From Tetradesmus obliquus (taxonomy: Eukaryota; Chlorophyta; Chlorophyceae; Sphaeropleales; Scenedesmaceae), in contig CP126203.1 in the NCBI GenBank assembly GCA_030272155.1, positions 4,780,501-4,844,500 of the forward strand: a stretch of 64,000 nucleotides of DNA. Direction: 5' to 3'. The translations under genes were made by a program, and so were the position numbers. Below, one piece after another: positions 1 to 12,325 of the stretch; position 1 is the first letter of the stretch, and each line of letters starts with the position of its first letter. Below the pieces are notes generated by a model. The model had not been told where the DNA came from. It did not search any database and worked only from the letters and a program-made list of their open reading frames with translations.

Positions 1-249
1 CGGAACCTCCCACCTCAGCGTGCGCTACACGGCTTAAGGGGTCGGCGGCATTCAGCCGTCCTGCTCTGTACTCCCAAGAGTAGTCAAAGCGCTCCAAGAA
101 CTGTGACCATCGCACTTGCCGTGGAAGCTTCCACGTTGCTTAAGCAACTGTGCTTTGGATCTTAGATACTTCAATGGCTCATGATCACTGAGGATCTTTA
201 CATGCGAGCCATCTACATAACAGCGCCAAACAGTGAGTGCATGCATCAC
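1..249 (-). mobile_element. Ty3/gypsy retroelement fragment, RNase H side
   Basis: Read on the minus strand this piece resembles the later part of a Ty3/gypsy RNase H domain, with a block like SDHEPLKYL and an ADPLSR-type end. It runs off the left edge of the window. It lies in the opposite orientation to the larger pol fragment beside it, so the locus has been rearranged. This is a broken fossil copy with several breaks overall. Confidence 0.8.
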
Positions 250-1740
250 TGCTAGCAGCTCTTTTTCTGGTGCTTAATCTCGATAGCACATATGATGTGC
301 TGTTGGGGCAGGACTGGCTTCAGCGTAGGTCAGCTGTCCTGGATTTTGGCCGTAAGTCGATGACTATCACGATCAAAAGTGCTCCAGTAGAGGTGCTGCA
401 AGCCAATGCGCGCGTCGAGTTCACTCCAGGTGGGGAGGAGGTCGTCAGTGGACGTATTTCCGCTCTACAGCTCAAAAGACTTGCTCGCAAGAAGGGCACA
501 GAGATGTTCATGGTGTTCGCGAAGCAAGTCGATGAGCCAGATGCTCAAGTTGCTGCAGTCACTTTGTCATCAGCAGCTGGTGATGACTGCTTGATTCCAA
601 AGAAGCGACTTGAACAGATCCTCTTCAAATACAAACGGGTGTTTGATGAGCTGCCTGATGGTGTAATTAATCGCCCAGGTTTGCCTGTCATGACCATAGA
701 GTTTGAGCAAGGTAAACAGCCACCAGTTGGTTACCAATACAGGCTATCACAGCCTGAAAAGGAAGAGCTGGTTAAGCAGTTGACCCTTGCTCTGGAGAAA
801 GGATGGGTAGTGCCCTCTTCCTCTCCTTTTGGAGCACCTGTTTTGTTTGCAAGAAAGAAAGGCGGTGGTTTGCGATGGTGCATCAATTACAGAGCCCTCA
901 ATACCATCTCCATGGAGATGGCCATCAAGAATCGCTTTCCCCTGCCAAGGATAGACGATTTGCTAGATTCCCTAAATGGAGCTTGTGTCTTTTCAGGCCT
1001 TGACCTAGCAGCAGGTTATTGGCAAATCCCCATCAACGAGGAGGATAGGCACAAGACAGCATTCAGGACCCCAATGGGCCTGTATGAGTGGAATGTCATG
1101 CCCTTTGGTCTGACAAACGCACCAGCAGTGTTTGCCAGGGCAATGCAGACAGTTTTCCAAGATATGATTGGCAAGTTTGTGCTTGTTTATCTGGACGACA
1201 TACTGATTTTCAGTAAAACTCCAGAAGAGCACGAGAAGCACCTAGAAATGGTGTTACAGCGGCTAGAGCAACACAAGTTCTATGCTCAGCTGAAGAAGTG
1301 TCACTTTGCACTTCCAGAGGTAGAGTTCTTGGGACACATGGTAAGCAAAGAAGGCATCCGTGTGGATCCAAGAAAAGTCAAGATTGTGCAGGAGTGGCCC
1401 AAACCTGCCAACTTGTCAGACTTAAGATCTTTCTTAGGCCTGTCAAATTATTTCAGACGCTTTGTGCATGCATACAGCACAATAGCAAGACCACTGCATG
1501 CTCTCACACGGAAGGATGTTCCGTGGCAGTGGACAGCTACGTGTGATAAGGCTTTTCAGCTGTTGAAAGACAAGCTTTCATCAGCGCCAGTTCTGAAAAT
1601 GCCAGATTTCACACAGCCATTTGAGTTGATAGCCGATGCCTCAGATTACACCTTGGGTGCAATTCTGATGCAAGAAGGAAGGCCTATCGCCTTCGAAAGT
1701 CGGAAGTTGACCCCAGCCGAGGTCAATTACCTCTCAGCTA
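237..1740 (+). mobile_element. Ty3/gypsy pol fragment (protease end, reverse transcriptase, start of RNase H)
   Basis: The translation shows the end of an aspartic protease region (LLGQDWL), then a full-looking reverse transcriptase core with FSGLDLAAGYWQI, MPFGLTNAPAVFA and the YLDD catalytic box near 1190, then the start of RNase H (ADASDYTLGAIL). This order and these motifs are diagnostic of Ty3/gypsy pol. No gag, integrase or recognisable LTRs are seen inside the window. It is an incomplete, broken element with more than one break. The RT motifs look well kept, which suggests moderate rather than great age (inference). Confidence 0.95.
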
Positions 1741-2484
1741 CCAGTCTTGCGCCGGGCAAGCTGGGCTGGTGTAAGAATCCTGGAATTGGGGACGAAGGCC
1801 CGTTAACATGGCCTGCCCTGCCTACGTACCAACGAACATGTACCCTAAGACTCAGAGTAACATGCCCGAAGGATCAAAGTCCATCTACGTAGTTCTACTT
1901 AGACAGCACACTAGCTCATGGGGCTTCTAGAGTAGTGTTGCACGCAACAGTGTTGCAGGGTGATCTGCAAGCCTGTCGACCAGCTAACTGTGGGTTGACT
2001 CAGGAGGATCACCCTGTTTTTGCGTCAGGCGGCATAAGCACACCTGTATTTATGTTTAGTTTGCTTATGCGGGTGATCGTAGCTTTGTATGCCGGCAGCT
2101 ACTGCATTCCATGTGCTAGCCTGCTTGTATTGCATGCATGCTTGCGTTCACGGTAGCATGTTACCGCGGTGTGGGGACCTGGAGGTTGGACAAATACCCT
2201 CTGGTTCTTATGATACGAGGGCTTGATTGGCAGAGTGTTGTCTTGACTGGCAGTACCTAGCCCCTGCGGGGTTGGCGAGACCGCCTCCGTGTAACAAATG
2301 CAATGCAATGCTCTCTCCCTGTGGATCTCTCTCCCCTGTGGACCGTGGTGGCGTATGCCGCGTGAGTACACCAATGTAACCCCTCTCTCTCTCGCTCTCC
2401 CTGCAGCTGTGGACCTCTCTCTCTCCTGTGGTGCCTGTGCACACCGTGTAACCCCTCTTCTTCCCCTGTAACAGACCTCTCTTT
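1741..2484. other. No gene; unassigned sequence with CT-rich blocks
   Basis: No coding region could be supported. From about 2300 the stretch contains CTCTCT blocks like the GAGAGA blocks that join the repeats at the right end of the window (opposite strand), so its right part is probably the edge of the dispersed repeat that follows. Confidence 0.5.
2007..2078. repeat. Interrupted inverted repeat
   Basis: GATCACCC at 2007-2014 pairs with GGGTGATC at 2071-2078, and GCATAAGCA at 2032-2040 pairs with TGCTTATGC at 2062-2070, so the segment can fold into a two-step hairpin. It lies just after the retroelement remnant. Its role is unknown. Confidence 0.6.
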
Positions 2485-2569
2485 CTCTCGGCGCTCGCTC
2501 CTCATTATGTTGGCAGCAGTGCCTTCTCGGGGCCTGCTGTTGAACACCTGCCTTCACATCACTCTGAAC

Positions 2570-2624
<55 letters not shown>

Positions 2625-3375
2625 TGCTGCAGGCCCCTGGAGCTGGCTGGGCTGGCGTGGGATGTGCGGCGCCCCGCCTAGGAGCAGAAGCATCGCCTGC
2701 GCCTGGCCGGACGCTGATGGCTGCAGGTTGGGTTCACGGTTTAGGGTTCGGCGCATGACTGTGCTGCATGACCTTGATGAGGTGTGTGGCGGCCCAACGA
2801 GGCACAACAGCAGCTCCTGCGCTTGGCTGGCTGGTGGATGCACTTAGGTGGACGCGCCTTGTGCTGCACATGACTTGTGCATGGGTTGCAGCCTGCAGCA
2901 GGGCTGGCTGCTGGCGTGCTGTGGCGGGGTCCTGCGCTCATGTCTGTGTCACGTGCTGCTCAGCAGCGCAGAGCGTGTGATGCCAATTGGACGAGTTGTG
3001 ACCCCCACACAGGCTGAGCTCTTTGGGTCGTACTATGTAATGTACAATTCATAATGCAATGTGTGTTGCCTGCAATTCTTTTTTACTGGTAGGGCCCCAG
3101 GTCTATAAATGCTTCGATGCGTATTGTGTGTACCGACGGCTGAACGGCGCCGTTTCTGCCGGCAGCCACTACATTGGCTTTAAATTCACGAACTCTGGAC
3201 GAAGCCAGGATCCCGAAGGACACTGGTAATGCACAGCTGCGCACCTTCAACCAATGCTGGTCCAGAGGACCCCCGCCAAAGCCTCCTGGCGCTCAAAGTT
3301 GTTCATTCAGGCACGGCTGCCCGGCAGCCACCACATTAGCTGTGGTAGCATCATCATCGTGATAGCTCACCAGCC
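2485..3375 (+). repeat. Dispersed repeat, left copy (inverted relative to 58240-59085)
   Basis: Blocks in order: CGCTCGCTCCTCATTAT, GGCAGCAGTGCCTTCT, a CTG run, GGAGCTGGCTGGGCTGGCGT, a GCGCCTGGCC block, and near 3090 TTTACTGGTAGGG with CCAGGTCTA and ACCGACGGCTGAA. The same blocks occur in reverse complement at 58.2-59.1 kb. This copy carries about 160 extra bases after 3165, flanked by repeats of the GCAGCCACCACATT type. It looks like a non-autonomous mobile sequence; the family is not recognised. Confidence 0.75.
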
Positions 3376-3761
3376 TGGTATCATCATCATCATCATCATG
3401 TTACCATTTAAGCCATAGCAACGTCGCCATCGGCCCCGCGCCCCACAGGAGCGGCTGAATGAACAGGCGAAGGGGGCAGGGGAGGGAGCACTATTTCATT
3501 ATCCCGCTTGCAGACATTCCTGTGATTCCAGGCAAGAACAAGGTAGTCAGCAATCAGCCGAGCAGCCAACCTGCAAACACCAGATCCACCCCAAACATCG
3601 TCAGAAACAAAACGCAACACCATGGCAGAGGGGTCAGTCATGGCCAATAAAGTGCGCAGTTTTTCAGCGCAACCTGGCAGCCTTCGCAGCTCTGCGTACA
3701 TAAATTTCTTCAAATCAGCGGTATCAGGACACCAGCCTGGTATGAGAGAGCAAAAGCGCAA
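3375..3761 (-). mobile_element. LINE-like 3' end with (GAT)n tail
   Basis: An open frame of about 110 codons ends at 3408 and is followed by GGTAACATGATGATGATGATG. The protein has a C-terminal block with DDVWGGSG and then a helical stretch ending in AWNHRN, which resembles the extreme C-terminus of algal non-LTR retrotransposon polyproteins (from memory, not a search). No ATG convincingly starts it, so it is a 5'-truncated remnant or the last exon of something unrecognised. The end of the frame and its tail recur at 7.9 kb and 22.2-22.4 kb, which favours a mobile element over a host gene. Confidence 0.45.
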
Positions 3762-4840
3762 CGTGCCACATGATGCATCATCAGCAGCTTTTGATGACTT
3801 GCGGCATCAAGGTAGCGAAGTGGCCACTGTAGTGTCCCCAACCTAGTGGCAGCGCATGCAACGCCTCGCGGCATTGCCGCTGCAGCAGCCCACGCTGCAA
3901 ATCTGCCGATTGTCAGAGTTCCTTACAACAAAGGCTGCAAAGAGGTACACGCATAACCCATCAGGGTAGAAACTGCGCAGCTGGTGGCGCGGCGCTGCCC
4001 AGTGACCACGCCATGCGTAATGCAACGCTATAAAATGCGACACGCAAACAAGTGTTCTGAACTGTGCTGCGAGCAGTGGATAGCCAGTCGGTCCAATCCT
4101 CAAACTTAAAGAGTGCAAGCTGCAGCTGCAGCGCCAGCGCAACTGCACCACTTGCATTGGGCGATCGCAAAAGGCCGGCACTGTGATGTGCCAGCTTCAA
4201 ACAAACACATGATGCCCTCCCAGCCCTTGCAATTGTTGAACCATATGCATGCAGGTTGCCAGCCCTTGTGGCACAGCAGATTCAGGCACAGAGGGTGGAG
4301 CCAATATGCCCCCCAAATGAATAGCAAGCACACCCTGAGCACACCTACACTCTTTGACACGCACTACGTGTGGAGGTACGTTCACGGGTGCCGCTGCAGT
4401 AGCATAAGCTGAGGCAGTGCAAGTGCGTCATGTGGCAGCCATCCTGCAAGCATGCATGCATGCAGCCCACCATACCCCTGACTTGACAAACAGCAATCTA
4501 CCCCTGCCACTGAGTGCAATCTAGCAAGGTGGCACTTGGAAGGTCACGAGGATGCAGGCTGCGCACAAGTTGTCCACAGAAGCCCTGTGGGGGGTGCGCC
4601 CTTGCATACATAGCAGATACCACTAGTTCAACACTGTGTGCTCCATACCCCCATAACCCCATGCAAATCAACAACAAAATAACACCTGAGCTTCGACCTA
4701 CACAAGTCGAAAACGATTTTCAGGCATGTCGACACAAGTGATACACAAGTGATACACAAGTGCAAATGCTGCTGCGACTGAGCAGCCAATTCTGCTGCAG
4801 TAGCAACTGCAAAGATAGCTCCATAACGACATGTCACCAC
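3762..4840. other. No supportable gene
   Basis: Short frames only, none with recognisable domains, splice pattern or repeats. It lies between the LINE-like remnant and the 3' end of the cyclase gene and probably includes that gene's 3' UTR. Confidence 0.4.
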
Positions 4841-4841
4841 G

Positions 4842-5038
4842 TCACCACAGCGCATGCTGCTGCTGCTGCCCGCCGGCAGAGGACCGTGGCCGTGCCCTGC
4901 AGGCCGCCTCAGCAACCGCCGCCCACGCCTCCTGCAGCGCATGTGTCACCACAGCACATGCCGCTGCTGCTGCTGCTGCTGCTGATGCTGCCTGCAGGGG
5001 ACCTGGGCCGCTCCTTGCTGGCTGCCTCCTCACATGTG
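4842..5038 (-). repeat. Echoes of the cyclase C-terminus, stop codon included
   Basis: Downstream of the cyclase stop (5039) the last coding segment is repeated about twice more. One copy again encodes RPRSSAGGQQQQHALW followed by TGA at 4842; another, near 4985-5035, keeps only the middle. The units contain CTG runs. They are read as tandem duplications of the gene end, placed in the 3' UTR. Confidence 0.75.
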
Positions 5039-8000
5039 TCACCACAGCGCATGCTGCTGCTGCTGCTGCTGCCCGCCCGCAGAGGAGCGTGGCCGTGCCC
5101 TGCTGGCCGCCTCAGCAGCCGCTGCCCACACCTCCTGCAGCGCAGGCAGCACTGCCGGCAGCAGCACCGGGCAGCCCTGCAGCCCCACCACAGGCCCGCT
5201 ACGGGCCACCAGCAGCATGCCCTTACCCAGCAGCTGCTGCATGCTGCCTCCCTGCTGCTGCTGCAGGGCGTCCTGGTGCAGGGTTTGGTGTGTTGCTGCT
5301 GCTGCTGTGCTGCTGCATGTGAATGCCACCATGTCGATGAGGCCGCATCCTTTAAAGGCGTAGCAACCGATGTGCCAGCCGCTGACACGCGCCTGCTGCA
5401 GAGGGTACTCAGCCGGTGGCAGCAGCCCACCTGCAGCAGCAGCAGCAGCAGGTCCAGCCGTAGCATGGGCAGCGTCAGGCTCGGCAACACACACAATGCA
5501 GCTCAGTTTATAAGGGTGCATGTCAATATATCAAGGTGCTGGCCTCGACACAATCGCTGCCCAGTGCACCAGCCTTGCTAGCAGGCGCCAGCAGGCACAA
5601 GCGCAGCGCTGGCAGTGCAGAGCTGCCTGCCTTCACCTCTCGGCTGCCGCAGCTGCACACTATCACTGCTGAGTGCACAAGCCGTGTTTGCACGCACCAG
5701 CGCTGGCAGTACAGCTGCCTGGCCTCACCTCTGGGCTGCTGCCAGTGCGCCGGCAGCTTCTGGCAGCTGCTGTGCACAGAGGCAGCCTCTGGCAGCTTGT
5801 GGCAGCTGCTGCCTGAGGGCTGCAGGCCACTCCAGGAGGCCTGGGAGGGCAGCAGCAGCGCCTGCTGCTGCTGCTGATAGGGATGAGTGGGGTGTGGGGC
5901 TGTCATGCTGCTGCTGCCGCACGGCGCTAAGCGGGAGCTGTGGTTATGAGTTGATGCTGCCTGATTGCAGGCAGCATCCTGCTGCTGCTGTTGAATGCTT
6001 GCCAGCTGCTGCCGCAGGTGCATCAATAGCTGCTGCCGCTGCTGCTGCGCCGGGCAGCTGTCAAAGCTGCTGCGCTGCTGCTGCAGCGGGTGAGCCAGGC
6101 TGGCTGCATCCACAGAGACCCCCACACACTGCTGCTGGTCATGCTGCTGCTGATCGTGCTGTGACTGCTGCTGCTGCTGCTGCTGCTCTGACATAAGCGC
6201 AGCATGTGCAGCATCGCAGCCATGACTAACAGCTGCCTGCTTGGTTGGTGCTGCTGCCATGGTCTGGTGGCACTTGACGAGCTCCGCCTCATAGCACCAG
6301 GTGCTGCGGCAGCAGCACAACACAGCAGAAGAGACACAGCAGGGCAGTTGGGTGCGCTGGCAGCTGCGCTGCTGTCGGCGCCTACTACAACAGCAGCAGG
6401 GTTTAGGGTTTAGGGTTCTCTGCAGTCCCGCAGCTGCCCTGGCTGACCAGGTAAGACCATGTACAGCGCCACCGCATGCAGATGCTCGCACATCGCTGCC
6501 CACGCCACACCTGCAGATGTTCTGCTAGAGACTGGGTGTCACAGTCAAGGCTGAAGCGGCATCCAAGTTACCAGAGCGCCTGTATCTGCCGCGCCCAATG
6601 CACCACCTGAAGATGCTCTGCTAGGGTTTGGGTGTCAAACACAAGGCTGAAGCGTCAACTAGATTACCAGAGCGCCTGTATCTGCCGCGCCCAATGCACC
6701 ACCTGAAGATGCTCTGTGCCAGCTCTATGCTGGTCACCACCTGCCCGCCGTACGCAGACGGTGCCGCCCACAACAGCTGCTGCTGACACAGCACCTGTAG
6801 ATGCTGCTCCTAAAAACCAAACTGCAACAGCTACTGCACCCAATGCCGCACCTGAAGATGCTCTGTGCCAGCTCGATGCTAGTCACCACCTGCCCGCCAT
6901 GAGCAGCAGCCAGCATGCGCGCAGCCAGGTTGACAAACGGCGCGTGGTAATCGGCACGACCCTGCAGTAGCAGCAGCAGCAGCAGCAGCAGGTCGCACAA
7001 AGCATCAAAATCAAACATCAAGGCAAGATTGACATGCTCGAAGGCGGATTCGAGTAAGGCTGAATAATACTATGCCAGCGGCGCTTGGCTGACCCAAACC
7101 TATGACACCAGAGCATATACACACTCACCAGGCTGCATTGCTTACAAGGTGGTCCAGCTCTATTGACCCACAGAAAGTGACAACAGGTATGGGCGGCGGA
7201 GCTTTGCCAAGCCAACTCGTAGCGCTAAAGCAGTCTGCTCACCAGGTGGTCCGACCCGATGCACTGCTGTCATTGCCAACAATACTATGGATCGTTGCAC
7301 CCACAGGAGCCGACATTCTAAACGTTGTACGCAATGCTTGTTCAACGCAACTCGTGACACTCAAGCAATATTGCATTAAATTATATTGCATTACATTAAT
7401 GTACTCACCAGGTGGTCGGGCCCGATGCACTGCTGTCATTGCCAACACCGCTGTTGGCCGCCACACTCACTGAAGCTGACATAAACAACGGTGCCAGCAA
7501 AAGCTTCGCCAACCTACAACGCACTCACCCGGTGGTCGGGCCCGATGCACTGCTGTCATTGCCAACAATACTATGGATCGTTGCACCCACAAGAGCCGAC
7601 ACCCTAAACGTTGTACGCAATGCTTGTTCAACGCAACTCGTGACACCAAAGCAATGAGCTCACCAGGTGGTCGGGCCCGATGCACTGCGGCTGCCCCTCC
7701 GCCAGCCCAATGTTCAGCCGCGGCCGCCCGCTGCTGCTGCTGCCGGTACTACAGCAGGAGCCGTCGTGCACGCTGCTGCTGGTGGAGGTGCGCGGCTCAG
7801 GGCGGCCGTGGCTGCTGCTGCTGCAGCTGCTGGCGAAGGCGTCCAGCACAGCTGCTGGCCAGGGCACATGCAGCAGCACCTCCTGCAGGCAGCGCAGCAT
7901 GCCATCATCATCATGATCATCATCATCTTCTTTATTACCGATCAAGCCATAGCAGTGCCCCATCGGTCCCACGCCCCACTGAAGCGAATCGCAGCTGCCT

Positions 8001-11000
8001 GCGCTGCCTGCCGCTCCTCATGCCACACACTGATTTGCTTCACAACTAAACAGCGCCTGCCGCCCACCTGCAGCAGCAGCGCCCACTCCAGTGCTCTTGC
8101 TGGGCTGGCAAAGGCCAGCATGTACTTCAGCTCCCCCTCCTGCTGCCGGGCCAGGTAGCCGTCACGGCACGGCAGCGCCAGCAGCAGCGCCTGCAGCAGC
8201 AGAGATGCAGCGCAGGCCAAACACATTATGCGCAGGGTTCATGATGGTGCCGCAAGCGTCTGCTGCCGCGCCAGGTAGCCGTCACGGCACAGCAGCGCCT
8301 GCAGGTTGCATAGCAGTGCAGGGCAGTGCAGTGCGGGGTCACGCACAGCTGTGCCATGTCTAACTTGGGTGCTGTTGCCACCAGGCTGAATGTGCATTGT
8401 GTCAGGGGGCCGTGATGCTGGCCACCATCAAGCTTGGCAAGCTGGGCAGTCAGCTGGCACAGCAGGCAGTTGCGCCCCTCCCCACGACTCCATGCCACCT
8501 GCAGCGTGGTATACACAAGCTGAGCTCAACCCCTGCCTGCTGCCTGCGCTGCCTTCCTATGGCTTGTTGCCCATGCCACCGCACCTGCATCAGCCGGCTG
8601 AGCGTGGCGTGCAGCAGCAGCCTCTACCCCCTTGCCCCCCCGCCCCGGCTGGCTGCCAGAGCTGCTGCCCTCCCATTCTGTCCTAATCATCACAACATAA
8701 CATGAACCGCACCTGCATCAGCCGGCTCAGTGTGGCGTGCAGCAGCCGGGCCACCTCAGGCCGCCGGAGCACGCGCGCCGCCCCGCCCTCCACGCAGCAA
8801 AACACAGTGCATGTGCCCCACCCCACCTCAAAAGCCCCTGCCCCCGCACCTGCATCAGCCGGCTCAGTGTGGCGTGCAGCAGCCGGGCCACCTCAGGCCG
8901 CCGGTGCACGCGCGCCGCCCCGCCCTCCACGCAGCAGAAGACCATGGTCACTGCCAGGGGGGCACTGCCACCGCCCAGCGGCCCACCGCCCAGCAGCAGC
9001 GGCCCGCCACTGGCCCCTCCCGGGCTGCTGAAGCCTGGCAGGGCCGGGGCCTGCAGCTCAGCCACGTCAGTGCCTGCAGGCACACCCACAGCATTGCATA
9101 ACATATAGTTAGATCACTTGGCTCAGCGTCAGCGCCTGCAGCGGCAGACATGCAGACACATGCATTGCACAGGTTTAACGATAGATAAGCAGGCTCAGGC
9201 AGCAGTTGAGGCTGCTGAAGCCTGGCAGGGCCGGCGCTTGCAGCTCCGCCACGTCAGCACCTGCAGGCACACCCATAGCAGAACATAACAAATAATTGGA
9301 TCAGTTGGCTCAGGCAGGCAGGCCGGCGCCTGCAGCTCAGCCACGTCAGCGCCTGCAGCGACAGACATGCAGACACATGCATTGCAGGTTTTTTCAGGCT
9401 ATACAGCGGTGGATGACTTCCTCCGTTTGGCCATTGTCTTGCAATATGCGCACTTGCAGCGGTTCCGCAAGGGCTAGAATAGACCAGCAGGCTCAGGCAG
9501 AAGTTGAGGCTGCTGAAGCCGGGCAGGGCTGGCGCCTGCAGCTCCGCCACGTCAGCACCTGCAAACACACCCACAGCATTGCACAACTTTCAACTTCAGC
9601 TCAGCTGGCTCAAGCGGAAGATGGAGCTGTAACATGAGAACAGTCCGCAACAAACGCAACATTTCCTGCAGCTGCTAGCCCACAGCGGCAGCTGCGCACA
9701 TTGAAGTAAGCGCACACGCTATGCACTTTTCAACCTGCAACCCAGGATCTAACCGTCATGCCCCTGCCCCTCCAGCCACGCACCTGGAGCATCAAAGAAC
9801 CCTCGCGCCATGGCCTCACTCCCTTGCTTGAAGTTGAGGCACGCTGGAGCTGCAACATCCAAACATATCACAGCCATCGCAACACCTCCCGCAGCTGCCA
9901 CACGCAATGCATTTGACTAGCCAATGCATTACCCCTGCCCCTTCAGCCGCCCACCTGGCGCATCAAAGAACCCTCGCGCCATGGCCTCACTCCCCTGCTT
10001 GAAGTTGAGCGCCGCGCCCCACTGCCGCGCCCGCCCTGCCAGCGGCCGCGGCAGAATACTATACAGCTGCAGGCTGGCAGGCACCAGGCTTACACCAGCT
10101 GCAGCTGCAGCCAAACCCCCAGCCTTGCCCTCAGCTTTGCTACTACTGCTAACTGGCCCTGACACCAGTGCCCCTGCTGCTGCTGCCAGCGCAGCGCGGC
10201 CCCGGCCTGATGCCGCAAGAACCCGCGCCACGCCCGCGCTGCTGCTGCCAGCCGCGCCGCCGTCCGTGCCGCTGCTGCTGCCGGATGCTGCTGCTGGGAT
10301 GAGGGGAGCCAGGCCTGGGGCGTAGAGCTCGCCCATGTCCAGCAGCAGGGCATCGTTGTCGAGTGCGCTGCTGCGGCTATTGAGCAGCGAGCATGACAGG
10401 CAGCTGCTGAAGCGCCTGCAGCAGAAGCAGCGGCATGCACCACAGCACGACGCAGCAGCCAGGCTCAGCGCAGATATGAGGGAAGCATGGACAGCATTGC
10501 AGCGACCATGCCAGGCAGCTGCTGAAGCGCCTGCAGGGCAGAGTTGCAGAGATGCAGCCACACACAGCTCGGCAGAGTTTGTGTTTTGATGTTTGAAATT
10601 GAAATGGTTTTTTGAAAGGCAGTGCTGCCGAAGCTTGGGCTTGTATGCAGCTCAGGCGACGGTCAGGCTGCTGCGTGTAGGGCAACCAGCACCAGTGTAA
10701 ACACTGCTGCAGCCTCTTCATATACAGCAGAATACAAGCCAGGCCAATCCAGCCCAGGCCCCGCTGCTGCTGCTGCGTGGCTCTCACCCCAGGCAGTAGC
10801 TCAGCAGGCCACTCTGCTGCCGCATGGCCGCCCATGCCGCGTGTGCCAGCTGCATGTCATTGTAGCTGCGCGGCACAGGAGGTTCCCATGCCACTGAGCG
10901 ATGTTCATGCACTGCTCACAGGTGGTGGAGGTGTGTGCTTGGTTGCAGCAACACTGCAGCAGCTGCAACTTAACTAAGCACACTGACCATCCCACCGCAC

Positions 11001-11358
11001 CCGCGCTGGTATGCGCCACTCACCCCAGGCAGTAGCTCAGCAGGCCACTTGTCTGCTACCGCATGGCCGCACTTGCCGCGTGTGCCAGCTGCATGTTGTT
11101 GTAGCCGCGCGCATCCACAGCGCCCCGACAAGTCACAAACACCAGACAGCATTCCAATAAGCTACTCACCCCAGGCAATAACTCAGTAGGCCGCTCGTCT
11201 GCTGCCGCATGGCCGCCCGTGCCGCGTGTGCCAGCTGCATGTCGTTGTAGCCTCGTGCATCCACAGCACCCAGCTCTGTCAGCCTGTCCCTCACGCCAGC
11301 GCAGGCGCGCGCATCAAGCAGGATCTGGCCGCCATGCGCCATGTCAGATACGGCTGCA

Positions 11359-11402
<44 letters not shown>

Positions 11403-12290
11403 TGCAGCGCAGCAGGAGGCAGCGTTGAGCAGATTGTCAGGCAGGCAGCTGCAGCTCAGCCTGCAGTCAAATGAATGCCAGTATCATCATTTCACCGCTT
11501 CAACGCCGTTACAATGGGGCTACTGTGCTCACTACAGTGTGCGGTAGGATAACAACGCGACAGCCATGCATGTGACAACACAGCAGACGCCCACCCTCGC
11601 ATCCCCACCTCACCTTTTGCCAGCTGCAGCAGGCTGCAGTTGCTGATGTTGACGCCAGCAGGCACCACCCCACTGGCCACGCCCATGCGCACACGCAGCC
11701 CCTGCGCCACAGCCTCACAGCCGCCGCCCTTGCCAGCCATGCTACCGCTGCCCTGCAGGCCCAGCCCGATCATACTTAACAGCCTGCTGCTCCTGCTGCC
11801 ACCATTGCTGTTGTGCCGAATCTTGCCAGAAGGTACTGCCAAACTATCCCCTGCAGCAGCATCAGCGCAACCAGCCAGCCTATGCGCCCCCCCGGCCTCC
11901 ATCAGCAGGCTCGTGCCGCTCATGCTGCTGCTGCTGACGTGGCTGCGAAGTGCTGACTCAGCAGCAGCAGCAGCAGCAGCCTCCAGCCCGGAGCTCGCGC
12001 TGCTGCTGCTGCTGGTGCGGCTGGTTCTGCTGCTGCTGCCGCTGCCGTGCGGCCGGCCGGCTGGCGAGTCTGACAGAGCAGCCGGCACCGATGATTTGGC
12101 TGCTGTTCTGCCCTCTGCAGCAGCAGCAGCAGCAGCAGCTCCCTCCCTGTCCCTGTCAGCCAGCCTGCCCCAGCTTGCTGCAATGCCGTGCTTCAGCAGC
12201 CGGGCAGGCGAGGCTGACCCAGGCGCCACCGCACAGCAGCTGCTGCTGTTGTAGCTGCAGCGCCCCAGCGCCACCTCCCAGGGCTGCTGC

Positions 12291-12325
<35 letters not shown>

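Larger units (their letters stand above)
5325..8975 (-). other. Cyclase homology domain 2 (Asn/Arg half) and tail
   Basis: Pieces in order: APLAVTMVFCCVEGG (exon 11), GYLARQQEGELKYMLAFASP (exon 12), RPRLNIGLAEGQP with GPDHL (exon 13), GRADYHAPFVNLAARM then AHGGQVV (exon 14). Both metal-binding Asp positions are altered (CCVE instead of TDIE; EGE instead of EGD). The transition-state pair is present as VNLAAR, with an Asp seven residues before the Asn, as in adenylate cyclase C2 domains. Exon 16 carries the HIGCYAFKGCGLIDM tail commonly found after algal cyclase domains. Confidence 0.8.

Noticed and set aside
2507-2758. Plus-strand frame with a long Leu run, signal-peptide-like
   Set aside because: Lies inside a dispersed repeat with an inverted copy at the right end of the window; the Leu run is a CTG tract.
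4760-5581. Plus-strand open frame of 273 codons
   Set aside because: It is the antisense of the cyclase last exon and its echoes; Leu/Ala/Cys runs come from CTG repeats. The minus-strand reading carries the family motif GCYAFKGCGLIDM.
5523-6503. Whole minus-strand frame of 326 codons taken as a separate protein
   Set aside because: Its middle is cyclase exon 15 (6303-5729) with correct splice sites and phase on both sides; the ends are intron read-through.
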